This document shows, piece by piece, positions 23,770-37,500 of a stretch of 64,000 nt of DNA. The notes below the pieces were generated by a model, which worked only from the letters and a program-made list of their open reading frames with translations, did no database searches and was not told the DNA's origin. Each line of letters opens with the position of its first letter. Position 1 is the stretch's first letter. The stretch is from Leucaena leucocephala (Eukaryota > Streptophyta > Magnoliopsida > Fabales > Fabaceae), in NCBI GenBank assembly GCA_037074615.1, contig CM073527.1:10814848-10878847 (forward strand). Reading direction: 5' to 3'. The position numbers and the translations under genes are program-made.

Positions 23770-26700
23770 TAATATCCCAATGTTTAGGCTTGAGACCCAT
23801 AAATTAGCCTAAAATAGATAGGCTATTAGACCCCTTTGAGCATAAGTCCTATAAATATAGAGATTTTTAGGGACTAAACCATAAATAGTGAGAGTTTAGG
23901 AACTAAACTTTAAATAGTAAAAGTCTAAGGACTAAATTATAAATAGAGAAAGTTCAAGGATTTAAGTGTAAATTAGAAAAGTCCCAAAGCCTAAAACAAA
24001 TATAGAGATAAGTTATGGGCCATAAAGTGTAATTATAAAAAGAATAGTAAGGGACCAAAGTGAAATTTGACAAATTCAGGGACTAAAGTGTAATTTATCA
24101 AATTAAGGGGCAAAATTATAATTATGAGAAAGTTGAGTCAGAAAAGGCCCAAAATTGTCCAAAAATGTTACAATCTCAAATTTTACTAGTAAATAGAGAA
24201 TGATATTTGGGCTAGACATATTTTTCAGAATTTTGATATGAGGTTTTAGATAATTTATATTAACTTTTAAAGTCTAAAGATTATTACAGGATCTTTTGGA
24301 CCTCATAATCAGATAAAATTTTATAAAAATTTCTCATAATTAATATAAGAATTTATGAAACTAATATAACTCAAAAAAGAGTTATGTAGATTTTATAATA
24401 GAATTTATAGTGAAATAAACTACTCGATAAATACTTTTAGGTAAAGTTTATTGAGAATTGAGCCCATAAAGGCATTGGACCCAGTTAAAGGTCCAAGTTG
24501 GTGTCCCATAGGCCCAGTAATATACTCTAACAGTTACGTGGGCCAGTATACAAAAAGACCTTGAAAAGTGCAAAATTATGAAAATGCCCATGTGTTATAA
24601 TATTGACTAAGAGATGAATGGAGGGTATTTTAGTCATTTGAGACATGGTCAAAAGGTCAAAAGGGACTCAAGAATGATTGACCTGAGTCATAATATATTC
24701 GGATACAGTTTAAAGAAGTATAAAATGACAATTATGCTCTTAGAGTTATTTTAGTGCAAAATTATGAACGAATGGTATTTTAGTTATTTTCTAAGGTACA
24801 ATAATTAAATTTATACCAATTCCAACAATGTCAGTGGTAGGAAAAATCTAGAAACTAGATTTAAGCACATAATACATAATTTAGAATATTATAAAAATTA
24901 GAATTATTAAACAATATGACCTTTTAGAAATTGGACTGAGTTGATATCAGATTGGACTGTATTTTTCAAATAAGCCCTTAGCCTTTGGAAGATGCCATAC
25001 ATGGCCTTAAGTGATGTCATGGACGATGTCATAATTTGGCTTGATGGGCAAGTCAAGATTGAAGGTGCAATATTAGCCATTAGATCAAATAATACACAAA
25101 ATAATCTAAACCCTTTATTCACCTTGCCAAAAATCTATAAATACCCCCTCTACAAATCTGCAGCACATAGATCATGAGAAAGCTATGGGGAACCTCTTAT
25201 AAAATGAAATGTCAAGCAAGAACAATACAAATCTAAGAGATGAAAGGAATTGGAAGACACGCAGCGGAAATTAACTTAAAAATTTTTCCATTCCTTGCCA
25301 GGATCTACCGTATGTATTTAAGTCAAGTGGGAAGAAGCATTACCTTCAATGTTTCTCTGTGACTTCCACAACTCCTCTTCGTGGCTCGTGCTCTCTTTCT
25401 GATCGTAAGAAGTCGACGCCTCAGGTCAGCTCCCTCTACTGGTATCCACACGAACAGCGTTCCAACCACGAACGACGTGCTAGCGTCTCTTGTCCCTCCA
25501 AGGCTTTCTCAACAATTCGTCCTCTCCGTCTCTACTTCAACAGTTTTTTATATGCAAACCTTTTACAGATTCCCTTCGGCCTTTTGTGTTATGTGTTGTT
25601 CAAAAAATGTAGCTCCTAAAATTAGATATATAGGATGCTCTGCGTTTTTCTCAACTGAATTGGATTTTGGAATTAATCTATATTAATTATGAAATTAATA
25701 CAATATCATATATTGTATAATTTGATAAGAAACTAATTAAATAAATAATATTTATATTAAATGCGTCCCACAGATTTAATTCACCTAATTATTTAATTTA
25801 AAATAAAGATAAGACGGGACTATATTTGATTTATTCTCATAAATCAAATTTGAGATATCATGTCAATTTGAATTTCAAATTCAAACGTGATAGAGATTTA
25901 ATTTATCCTTATAAATTAAATCTTGTAAATATCTCTTATATGAGATATCCTATCAATTTGAATTTCAAATTCAAACATGATAGAGATTTAATTTATCCTT
26001 ATAAATTAAATCCTATATATCCCTTATATATAATGTATATATACGAATTTATATATATATACGAATATAAATATAAATAAATATATACATCAACCTTGGA
26101 TCATTCATTGAATCTGGACACGTCTTAGATTCAATGAATCTGGACATCATAGCTCGTGTTGGGCTATTTTGTGTGCGACCCTGTAGGCCCATATGAAGTT
26201 GGCAGTGGGCCATTTGCTATACTGGCCCACAAGTCGCAAGCGGTCTCTAGCAAGACATAACGACTACCCAAATTATACGAGGATCAATAAACGATATAAC
26301 CTTTCATACAACCATATCATATCTCTTCTGTCACGTGATATTTTGGTCATGGATGAGGCATGGATAATGTCATCCTCCTATTCATGACCGTTACTTTCTC
26401 GATCCCTGAGTAGTCTGACTACAAAAATAGAACTACCTTTCCATTGCAGTATGGCCATACATTTCTCAGACTCACTCATCGAGGGGCCCAGTAATATCTC
26501 TCTACGAATGTGAGGGACAAATTCCATCTTGACCATTCACATTTCTCCGCATGAAAAATCACTAAGTCCAAACATAGTCTTTATGATCACTCGGTCAAAA
26601 ATGACTTTTGGCTAGGTCAAAGCTGAGCGTTTGTCATGTAGGAATCCATGATGATCTCAGGTCAAAGGGCATAGTGACATGGTTTGTATATGAGAGAAAC

Positions 26701-28774
26701 TTATGATGTAACCCATGCAGCTCTCTGATAGCGGGTCGGTCCAACACCTTATACTCTTATATGTGCCTATGACTTTGATTTATATCTCTATACATCTTCA
26801 AAGTCATACTGGCCTTATTTCATCTCTGCTCCCACATAGATGACCGACCAGGGACATTTAGGATAAGATCATAAATTATCCAAGGATGGTCATCACAATA
26901 AACATGCAAATAATATGATAACACAATTAATAAATTCATAAATCAATAATATTCATAAGATAATGATTGGCCCCTAGGGCACGTTTCCAACAACAGATAG
27001 TTGATCAAGCAACTAAGGTAATTTCTTCCTCCTATCTTTAGATTGTGTTGTTGGAAGATTTCTCTTAGATTTGGATGGTTGAAATACCATTTTCTTTCCT
27101 TAGGAGTCAGTTGCAAGAAATTTATAAGTGAAAGGAAAGGATGAATTTTATGTTATAAATAGCCTAGATAAGCTTAAACAAGCTAAAATCAAGTGGTTTT
27201 AAATTGTAAAACCATGAATTCTTGGAAATCCAGATTTAGTGATGATTCTGCCACTGTTCTAAAGTCTAAGAAGGAGATAAAATATGATAATTTTGATGCT
27301 TCCAATAGATTTAAAAAGAAAAATTGTGTGGAGATAAGTAGAGAAGCAAAGCAAGTATTGGCATTTGAATCAAAATAGGAATTTTTGGAGAAAACCTTGT
27401 TGTGCCAAGTTTATGTTCTGTCCAGGTATCAAGGAAGGAGTTGGAATTTGTCAATTCTAGCTTCATATTTGGATTCCTTGAGAAAAATTGTGTGGGAAGT
27501 GGTCAAGGAACTATTTAATTCAAAGGGCAAGATAATTAACCGAAATTAAGAGAAATTAGTTAAGATAAGGAGAGCTAGTCTTCCATTTGGTATATGATTA
27601 TTGTCATAATGAATTATGCGATCATATGAATGTGTTTATGACCTTAATACATCCAAGAGTATATTGGGAAGTGGTTGATGAAAAGACTTCATGGTTGGAA
27701 AGTTAGAGGGCAAGTTTAAGAACAAGGAAGAAAACTTAAGTTCAAGGTAGTAAACTTACCCATTCTTGTATGCTTGATGTACATGCTTGCTTGTTGATAT
27801 GTTTATGATATGTGATGATAATATATGATATGTATGAATGATATATGTGCTTCCCTTTATGATTTTAAGGTCATGCATGATAATATATGGCATTGAGTAT
27901 AATGGTATGTAAATGAAAGTTAAGAAATATAAAGAAAACATGTTATGCACTTGCATTCATCTTATATGTATTGAATGGTGCCATTTGTTACTGAGATTCC
28001 CTATAATCTCACCTCCTATAACCAACCAATTTAGGTCAAGCATGATGGAAAATGTATGCATGGAGAAGAGCTAAAGAGTGAAAGAAAGAAAGTGGGTAAT
28101 TATTTATTTTAGCATGAATTGTATAATTTGCCACCTATGTTCATGCTATATAAAGAAAAATGTATGAAATAATTATGGTATAACCCCATGATGTATATGG
28201 TTGTATGAGAAACCAAGTTGATGGTTTGTTAATGTTGGATTAATTTATGAGAATTAAAAGAAGAAAGTGAAATGGTAAAAAAGTAGGTCTTGAAGCTGTC
28301 TTACTTTGATTTCAGTTTGACCTAGCAAACGAAAGAAATTTACAAAATTTTATGAGCATGTGGTACACATCTAGAGCTTTAAATTCATAGGTAACATGCC
28401 TCATTTAGATGTTTATATTAAGAGAACTAAATTTCCAAATTAAGGGACAAAATCTAGAACTTCTAGAATTTACTATATGAATAGTAAACTGTGGCAATTT
28501 AACTGGATTAAATGGACCAGTAAATGTTCAATTTCATATTTTTTCTTTAAGGAGAAATGAAAGATATTTTATTAAAGCTTTGAAACATCTCCATAAGAAT
28601 TTTTTAGAAGTAGTTATGATTTTTTAAAGTTGAACTGTTAATATGGAATTTATCAAATGAATAGTACCTGAGAGACAAATCTAAAAATTTAAAACTTTGG
28701 GCAAAAGTAATGCTTCTGCTAGTTAAATACACTTATGAATATAGATTCTAAGAGGTTAACAGTAGGATACGATA
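23770..28774 (+). repeat. 5' LTR of the older gypsy-type copy
   Basis: Starts near TATAATATCCCAATG (a degraded TGTCATATCC) and ends near AGTAGGATACGATA just before the primer site. Subtracting the inserted copia LTR and its target duplication (1757 bp) leaves about 3.25 kb, equal to other LTRs of the family. It has the TATAAATA box (25136-25143) and, past the insertion, the splice-donor-like AAGGTAA at 27016-27021. Confidence 0.7.
25241..26992 (-). mobile_element. Copia solo LTR (copy A)
   Basis: On the minus strand it runs from TGTTGGAAACGTGCCCTAGG to ...CCAATTCCTTTCA. It matches the LTRs at 34795, 46731 and 53614. Flanks AGAGA (25236-25240) and ACAGA (26993-26997) are probably the 5-bp target duplication with one change. 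It carries two copies of a 90-bp internal repeat (starting about 25851 and 25941). It sits within the LTR of the older gypsy-type copy. Confidence 0.88.
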
Positions 28775-28777
28775 TTT

Positions 28778-28789
28778 TGGTATCAAAGC
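28778..28789 (+). promoter_or_regulatory. Degraded primer binding site (initiator Met tRNA)
   Basis: TGGTATCAAAGC differs at one base from TGGTATCAGAGC, the plant retrotransposon site complementary to the 3' end of initiator methionine tRNA. It lies four bases after the LTR end. Confidence 0.7.
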
Positions 28790-30270
28790 AAAAGGTTCTG
28801 GCATAGGTACAAAATAAAGTTTTAGCACAGGACAGGTTATGATGCAAGATAAATTTACTCTGATTAGGAAATAAGGTATACAATGGATTAGCTAAGGCCC
28901 ATTTAAGATTGAGGTTAGTTATAGGTTAGTGATAAGTTTAAACCTCAGTTAGTTAAGTTTAAAGGAGAGTTGAGATTAATAGATAGCTTCCCACCTGATA
29001 GTGATCCTTGAGGATAGGGGAACTTGAAAGTATGAATGACATAGAGATGTGAGTTAAACCCTTCCTTAGTTAGCTTAAAGGAAGTAGTTGACTCAGTTAT
29101 GGATTACAGTGAGGCTAAGGACACAAAAGTCTTTCAGGATAAGGACATAGAAGTCCAGCAGGGGGCCAAAAATAATACTTAATATGTTAAGTAAAAGTTA
29201 AAGAAAATGTAGCCACAGGTTATGAGACTTCTCTATCTAAGAATGCGTAATGCGTGAGAGTTAATTAAGGCAGTTAAGAATTGAGTCTGTACCTTGTATC
29301 CAATAGGAGGGTAAAGTGGCAATCTAAGCTAAATGAATGAATATAGTCCAATTAAGACAAGATGGCCTGACATAATAACTATCTAAGATTTCTGAATTAA
29401 TAAATAGGATCTTGGAGAAAGTACACTAAAGATAAATATCCTCAGTAATTTCTCAGGAATTAATATAAAGATGTTATAAGAGATAGATAATTATGGGGAA
29501 TCACTATGATGAAAGACAAGTGCATTCCTAATAATGTTAATAGCTACTTAGTTTTGGGGTTAGGTTGAGAGGATCATGAGTAAGGGATGCAATGTATAAG
29601 AACTGGAAACTAGTTCTTCAAATTAGAGTTGATGTTACTCCAAATAGAGCAAGATACCCTATCGGAATAGAAAGGGGATGCATTTAAGATGGAGTTGATG
29701 TTGCTTTGACAGAAGAATATGTCCTCCATTAAGAACAAAGAGAATACAACTAATGTAAGATAAGCAGAGTTGACTTTACCAAATAAAAGTGTGATTGGCC
29801 AAGAATTAAGTTTAGGGAAAGAGCTTAACAAAGTACTAAGGTATGATTTTATGAAGAAGAGGATGATTTTACAGTTGACTTTGTAGACAGATAGAGAGGC
29901 TCCCTTTTGTAGGGATAAAATATTTTAATGTTATACTACAAATAAAATAGCAAGTGAGAGCTTTTACTCCTTGCATGAAATACCAAGCACTATGTTATGT
30001 TTAAGAAAATATGCTAAAGCTGAGTGATAGAGTTGTATAAGCTTCGAGTGTTAGAGTTGCGCATAATAAGGGAAGGAATGTTTGAGCTTTGATATTAGAG
30101 CTACACATCCATGAGCAAGTATGCAGTCCTAACAGATATTGGCTAGGCATTATGCATGTTAGAGAGTATACTCCTATTTAGCAGTAAAGTAAAGAAAAGA
30201 ACAATCGTATAAGTCCTCTCTTTGTACTAATTATAATTTTTAAAGACAATGAGAGCAGCTGAAGGAATGA

Positions 30271-32323
30271 GAAAATCCCTAAGGCTTCTAATGTAAATTG
30301 AGTAAAGTATAGTATGAGGCCTAAGCCAAATCTAAAATGATAGATAAATTGTTGGCTAGAGTAGGATATGACAATTCTAATCGCTAAGTTCTTTTACCTT
30401 TTATTGTTATGTTACCCCACATTCTTTTAGGAAGTACTTGTTTAATCCACTTCTTAATTTATTGAGGAGTTATGGAATATCTCTTAAAAATAGGGTCTTA
30501 GGGCATTACCCCAAACTAAATATTTCAATGTTATGTAGATTTTGCCAAAATCTTCTCCACATATAGAACTTCTATTGCGGTCACTAGGTGTTGAAGAAAA
30601 AGGGTAGCACAAATGAGAAATTGAAAAAAGAGAAAAGCGACTTAGACTAAAAAGCCACAGTATGAGATTTTAGATATCTTTGGAAAAAGTGAGAGATTTG
30701 GAAGAAATTTAGGGAATTTGGATTTGGAAAACAAATTCTATGTGAACTTGGCAAACCTGTTAATTGACTAGTTTGGTTAAGGCCCTAACTCTGGGAGAAG
30801 CTGGATCGAGTTGACTCGGGAAGACTTGGGTCTAACTTGGGTGACTCGCCGAATGGAATGAGTCGCTTGAGTTAATTTTTTTACTTGCAAATGCCAAAAA
30901 ATGGCTTCATTAAGAAGAAAACAACGTAAGAAGAGTACTAGAAGAGGAAGAAAAATGGAATAAGAGAGAGATGCAAGAGTAATGAAAGATGAAAGATGCA
31001 AGATGCAAGAAAAACAAAAGTTATTAAAACACACCAAGAATTACCATCTATTGTATAATGCAGATAAAAATATGGGTGAGGGTGAATGGTGATATAGGGA
31101 GATGAACAGGTAGTGGTGTTGCTGAAGTTCACTTACCTTAATGATGGTGATAAGGGTTAATAAGGAGTCAGAGATGAAGGTATGGGTGACAACGTCAAAT
31201 TGTGTTTCAAATTTTAACTCTAAAAAGATGCAGGCTTTTAGAGTTTGTTTCATTTTCTCACCATATTTAAATAAATTTAAATAAAATATATTAAAATCAA
31301 AATGCAAAGTAGATGTACTTTCAAGGCCTAAGAGAGTGAACAGGAGGACCATTAAATGGTCTTGAACGTGCCACTCAAAAAAAAATGACCTTGAACTTTA
31401 TGGTCTCATGCTTCGGGTAGTTGGCCCATTTCATGTCTCATCAATCATTTGATTGGATATGACTTTTTTGCCCCTAATGTAGTACTCCTTTATGAAGAAA
31501 TATATTTAAAATTTAATTAAAAATACTTATAACCAAAAGTGGATAATTTTTATTAAATTATATTAATTTAATATGACCAGTCTGACTCACGATTAACTCC
31601 GGTCTAACCTACTAATCCTTAATCTACTACTTCAACTGGTTTAGTGATTGGTGTAAGTTTTAGTAAGTTGCTATTCTGAGAAGCTTTTATTTGAATTTTC
31701 ACCCATTTTGCATACATTTTGTACAGAAATCATGAAGCGGGGTTTCCTATTGACTTTTACAAAATTGAGGGTCAAATAGTCTAATTTAACTTATTTTATA
31801 TGACCTTAATTTTAAAGCAAATGAATATTACAAGAGCTTTATTGTTGTAGGTACAAGAAGAATGACAAGAACTCAAGAGATTACATTAATAAATTCCAAG
31901 TTTGGGAGAGACAAGAGGAACCAAGGGAAGAGCATAAAAGGGAAAGAGCTTAAGTTCACAACTCTGGAAGCAACTTACTGTGTCTGTTCACCACAATGAA
32001 CGAGTGCATATTGTCATGATGAGTTCCATTTTTGTATAGTATTTATATATCATTGTAGGGGAATTTTATCACTTTATTTGGGGGTTATTGCATATTTTAT
32101 GTTATAATTGTGTTTAGGTTCTTACATGTGATTTTGTGGTAAAAAGGGTTTTGCCACTATTTCGTGTTTTTTTGGATTAGTCCACTTTAGGTTTTTTGAT
32201 GCTATATTTAATGGTTTTTATTTCCAGTTCTCACTTTCTTCACCTTTTTCTCCATAAAATTCATCCCATATTCTCTTCCTTTATGGTTTTTCAATTTTTG
32301 CTATGGATTAGAGCATTGATTGG
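30271..32323. other. Intergenic DNA, no gene recognised
   Basis: Homology to the gypsy-type element stops near 30270. A GC-richer patch at 30785-30870 repeats GACTCG-type pieces (GTTGACTCGGG, GGTGACTCGCC). Open frames on the minus strand (30777-31352) show no recognisable domain. Nothing else could be supported. Confidence 0.4.
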
Positions 32324-34240
32324 TGAAACATCCTTCTTTTCATACATTTTAGGGACCAAACGATAGCATTTGGAATCACTTCTAAGGCTATTGAAGTCAA
32401 ATTACTAAATCTAAAATTTTACTCTTAACGAGTACTGTTCACTGTATAAATTCTAGAGGAGTGAACTAACTTCAAAAAATCATAACTAATTATAAAAAAA
32501 TCAAAATGAAGTGGTTCAAATTGATGCACGAAGCTAACTTAATGTTATTTTAGGAAAAAATAACTCGTTTACTATATCTTGACCAGATCAACGTCAATAA
32601 ACATCCAAAGTTTACTGTTTATCCTGCATTTTCCCCTATTTTAGCATTCTGGTCCCAACTTTTACATAACATTCATACTATCTAATCCCCAGCTTCTTTC
32701 CATGCTTCTTCGGTCCTCTTTTAACATACCTATGGGATTGGGATTATATGGAAGGGGATGAGATTTTTGGGGAAATCTCAGTAGCAAACAGTACTAAACA
32801 ATGCATGCATTAATGTAAATATTTATGCTTGCTTGTGAAAGTGTTAACATTACGTAATGTATGTGCTTCCATGTAACATATGAAATATAATTGGCCAAAG
32901 TAATCATAGCAACATAGCTTCATACATAAGTACATGTACAACACAATTCAACAAAGCCATAGCATATCAGGCATAACATTCAATGCGTACAAGTTTGGGA
33001 TAAGTTTATTACCTGGCGTGTAGCATTTCCTTCCAGCTCTTAGTCTTGTCTCTAAGGTCCCTTATTTTCATAAGTCAGAGCCTATACATAGCATAATAAT
33101 ATATTTATTATTATCTAGTATAGCTCTACTTAACTCATGCTTAACTTGGGATAATATCCTTAATCTGACATTCCCCTAACTTTCTTTCTATCTATAGCTA
33201 ACTTTATCAATAGAGATATTTCTCTATTCTAACCATTAAGAGCAATCTTCTAACTTATTAGAGCAGGGACTAGAATAACTTACTTACCTCATTCCTAAGC
33301 TTTGCCCAATCCCTAAGCTCCTTAGACTTCTCCTGGCTCCACCAAAACTTCTCCTTTCTTTCTCTTCCTTCCTTTATTTCTCTCTTTATCTTTTCTCTCT
33401 TCTTTCTCTTCTTTATGCCATGCTTGGCCATAGCTTTCCTTGAAGGGGAAGGGTCTATTTATAGGTGAGTGAAGGTGGAATGGATGGTTCAGATCAAATC
33501 TCGATGAATGGCCCAGATCAGTTAGCTTCCTCAAGAAGTTTCGCCTGCATCATCACGATGACATCATCCTCCTTAATGACTCACTATTATGACATCATCC
33601 AAGGACACCTCAGGGGGTATGTGGCATAATTGGTGGGGCCCTTGGGACACCTCACCAGCTGACTCGGCCTCTCTAGAGAATTCCAGAGCCTTTTCCTGGA
33701 ATAAACGGCCGAGATTGTGCCACGTGTCCTTTTTACTTTTTCTCCTTTTTCTAATCTCATGACATGTGTCCTTAACTTTTCTTTTTTTCCTGTAATAATG
33801 CTATATGGTTCCTTGTGGGTCCCATGAGGACACCTTTCATGCCACCTCATGGTCTAAAGTCATATCTGATCACTTTTCCCAGTTATATCCTTAATCGGGT
33901 AACTTTACTTTATGAAAAAGTACTAAAATATTATTTTACCACCACTTAAACTCCATAATCATTGGGCCTACGTTTTTGGATTATCATCTTGGGTTTTCAA
34001 CTAAGCCTAAACACTCTGGTGGCTCAGTTATCAAGAAAAGTCTCTTTCTTTTTAAAAATAACCATTATGGCCCCAGGGACTTTTACTATTCATGATTTAG
34101 TCCCTGTACTTTCACTTACTTGCAGTTTAGTCTCTGAAAATCATTTGTATACTTTTGGGACTCCTGCACAATAGGATCTAGTAGTATACCTTTTTTAGGC
34201 TACATATTAGGCTTCTAGGCCTAAAAATTAAGATATGATA
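32324..34240 (-). mobile_element. Solo LTR, minus strand, short variant of the gypsy-type family
   Basis: Plus-strand ends are TGAAACATCCTTC and ...AGATATGATA, the inverse of a degraded TATCATATCT...GGATGTTTCA. A perfect 5-bp target duplication ATTGG flanks it (32319-32323 and 34241-34245). At 1917 bp it is shorter than the usual 3.2 kb. It keeps the minus-strand TATA box (33456-33463) and the GTAAG donor-like site (AC at 33286-33287). The degraded termini suggest considerable age. Confidence 0.85.
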
Positions 34241-34548
34241 ATTGGAGCTATGGTGGGCTAGGATCTCAACTCTTGAAGATAGCAAAGTGGGCTTGAGTTC
34301 ATAAGCTTTAAGGGGGAGTATCTTTGTTCTAAATTTTTCCTATATTCATAGGAGATGTACTTGGAATATAATAAATCTCTTTGTTTCTAGGCCTTGAGAA
34401 TTATGTTTATATCTATCATGAATTTGGAACATTGTATTTTGATCTTTTGATATATTTGTCAGTTTAATTGATATAAATGCCATTTGATTTCTTATGACTC
34501 GCTATTTATCATGGATTATTGGTATTGGCTCATTTGCTTAAGGAATAA

Positions 34549-37500
34549 TTAAGGAGAAGAGGGACCAGAAGGTTGGGAACTTGAATGAGTAAAAGAAGGT
34601 GGAATTGGTGTAGGAGCTCTTGGAGTAGAAGGAGGATTTAGTGAGGCCAAGAGCTTATCCATGGAGAAGATGGTTTTTGAATTGTCAATTTCATTCCCCA
34701 AGTTAAACACTTCTACCTTAATGCCTTCAGTGCATGGCTATACAAGTGGATGATATGGATGAGAGTTGCAACTTGATTCTTGGTGACATCATTTTGTTGA
34801 AAAACGTGCCCTAGGGGCCAATCATTGTCTTATGAACATTATTGATTTATGAATTTATTAATTGTGTTATCATATTATTTGCATGTTTACTGTGATGACC
34901 ATCCTTGGATAATTCATGATCTTATCCTAAATGTCCCTGGTCGGTCATCTGTGCGGGAGCAGAGATGAAATAAGACCAGTATGACTTTAAAGATGTATAG
35001 AGATATAAATCAAAGTCATATGCACATGTAAGAGTACAAGGTGTTGGACCGACCCGCTATGAGAGAGTTGCATGGGTTATGTCATAATCTTCTCTCATAT
35101 ACAAACCATGTTACTATGCCCTTTGACCTGAGATCATCATGGATTCCTACATGACAAACGCTCAGCTTTGGCCTAGTCAAAAGTCACTTTTGACCGAGTG
35201 ATCATAAAGACTATGTTCGGGCTTAGTGATTTTTCATGCGGAGGAATGTGAATGGTCAAGATGGAATTTGTCCCTCACATTCGTAGAGAGATATTACTGG
35301 GCCCCTCGATGAGTGAGTCTGAGAAATGTATGGCCATACTGTAATGGAAAGGTAGTTCCATTTCTATAGTCAGACTACTCAGGGATCGAGAAAGTAACGG
35401 TCAGGAATAGGAGGATGACATTATCCATGCCTCATCCATGACCAAAATATTGTGTGACAGAAGGGACATGATATGGTTGTATAAAAGGTTACATCGTTTA
35501 ACGATTCTCATATGATTTGGGTAGTCGTTATGTCTTGCTAGAGACCACTTGCGACTTGTGGGCCAGTATAGCAAATGGCCCACTACCAACTTCATATGGG
35601 CCTACAGGATCGCACACAAAATAGCCCAACACGAGCTATGATGTCCAGATTCATTGAATCTAAGACGTGTCTAGATTCAATGAATGATCTAGGGTTGATG
35701 TATATATTTATTTATATTTATATTCGTATATATATAAATTCGTATATATATATATTATATATAAGAGATATTTACAAGATTTAATTTATAAGGATAAATT
35801 AAATCTCTATTACGTTTGAATTTGAAATTCAAATTGATAGGATATCTCAAATTTGATTTATGAGAATAAATCAAATACAGTCCAATCTTATCTTTATTTA
35901 AATTAAATAAATAGGTGAATTAAATCTGTGGGACAGATTTAATATAAACATTATTTATTTAATTAGTTTATTATCAAATTATACAATATATGATATTGTA
36001 TTCGGAATTAATATAGATTAATTCTAAAATCTAATTCGGTTGAGAAAAACGCAGAGCATCCTATATATTCGATTTTAGGAGCTACGTTTTAAAAACAACA
36101 CAAAACACAAAAAGGGCCGAACGGAATCTGAAAAAGGTTTGCAGATAAGAAACTGCTGAAGTAGAGATGGAGAGGACGAACTCTTGAGAAAGCCTTGGAG
36201 GGACAGGAGACGCTAGCACGTCGTTTGTGGTTGGAACGCTGTTCGTGTGGATACCAGTAGAGGAAGACGACTTGAGGAGTCGACTTCTTGCGATCAAAAA
36301 GAGAGCTTGAGCCACGGAGAGAAGCTGTGGACGTCTCCTTACGATCAGAAAGAGATCACCAGCCGCGGAGAGAAGCTGTGGAAGTCGCTGAGAAACACTA
36401 AGGGTAATGCTTCTTCCCACTTGACTTAAACACATACGGTAGATCCTGGCAAGGAATGGAAAAATTTTTAAATTAATTTCCGCTGCGTGTCTTCCAATTC
36501 CTTACACATTTTCTTTAGTGACTTCAGAAATAATATTATTCTCAAGAGAGTGTTCAAACTCATTGAGCAAGTTAGAGAAGCCTTGGAATGAAGCTTGAGT
36601 GCACTCTTGTTGCACCATATGTTGAATAGCAGCTTGGGTAAAGGAATGAGCAGATGGTTGAGTAGGGTTTGCAAAAGATTGAGCTTTATCTTGCTTCCTT
36701 AAGGTTAATACTTGTTGCTTTCCCTTTTAAGCTCACTTGCCTCCAACTGGCAAGGGTAGGGTGATCCTTATTCTATTTATCTGCTCAGCCATAAACCTTA
36801 GTATCTTCACTTCTTTCTCTCAATTCTCTAAATAGTCAATATTGTTGAGGGAAGGAAGAAAGAAACTAGTAAGGGGTAGGCAATAGGTGTGGCGTTGGAT
36901 TTGTCAAAGTGAAAATTCCTAATTTCACTATAGATTAAGGCCCCTATGTTAATAATTTCTCATTTTATAATCTTGGCCAGTATCAAATAATCTTCTTGAG
37001 TAAGGTAGGTGAAGCTTCCTAACCTGTTCACTATGCTTCTGGAGTAGATATAGTAGATTATCCTATGATAATCACACATATCTTTAGTGACAAACTTTAA
37101 ATCCTGGTGACATTGTCCCTAAGCATGAAAATTTGATAGATGTTCTTTAGTGATAGGGTAGGTCCTTTCTCATGATTAGTGGTTATAAGAAGAGAGTTGA
37201 TTGCATCACCATCGAGTTTAATCTCTTTTCCCCTCAATTCAGTGGTCAGATAGCTCTTTACTAGCTAACTATCCTCATTGGCTTTATCATACACCTCATG
37301 TTGTAGTAAAACCTTCTCACTACTTATTTACTATAGAAAAGATTGATACCCAACCAATTCTCATAGTATTTAATTGGATTTGAAAGGTCTAGCTGAGTTT
37401 TGTCGTTGTACTTCAAGTAGTCTAGATCCATATAGACTATAGGAAAAGTTTTGTATAAGCAAATTCTACCTTATACTTGCCCTTATCAACTCCTCTATCT

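Larger units (their letters stand above)
23770..30270 (+). mobile_element. Gypsy-type non-autonomous element, older copy, truncated
   Basis: LTR at about 23770-28774 (interrupted by a copia solo LTR), then a primer-site-like TGGTATCAAAGC (28778-28789), then internal DNA to about 30270. The internal part shares recognisable segments with 56621-60990, for example the stretch around GACTCAGTTATGGATTACAGTGAGG near 29091 and ATAAGTCCTCTCT near 30209. It is much shorter than the younger copy and no 3' LTR or polypurine tract follows. No gag, RT or integrase motif is readable. Confidence 0.7.
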
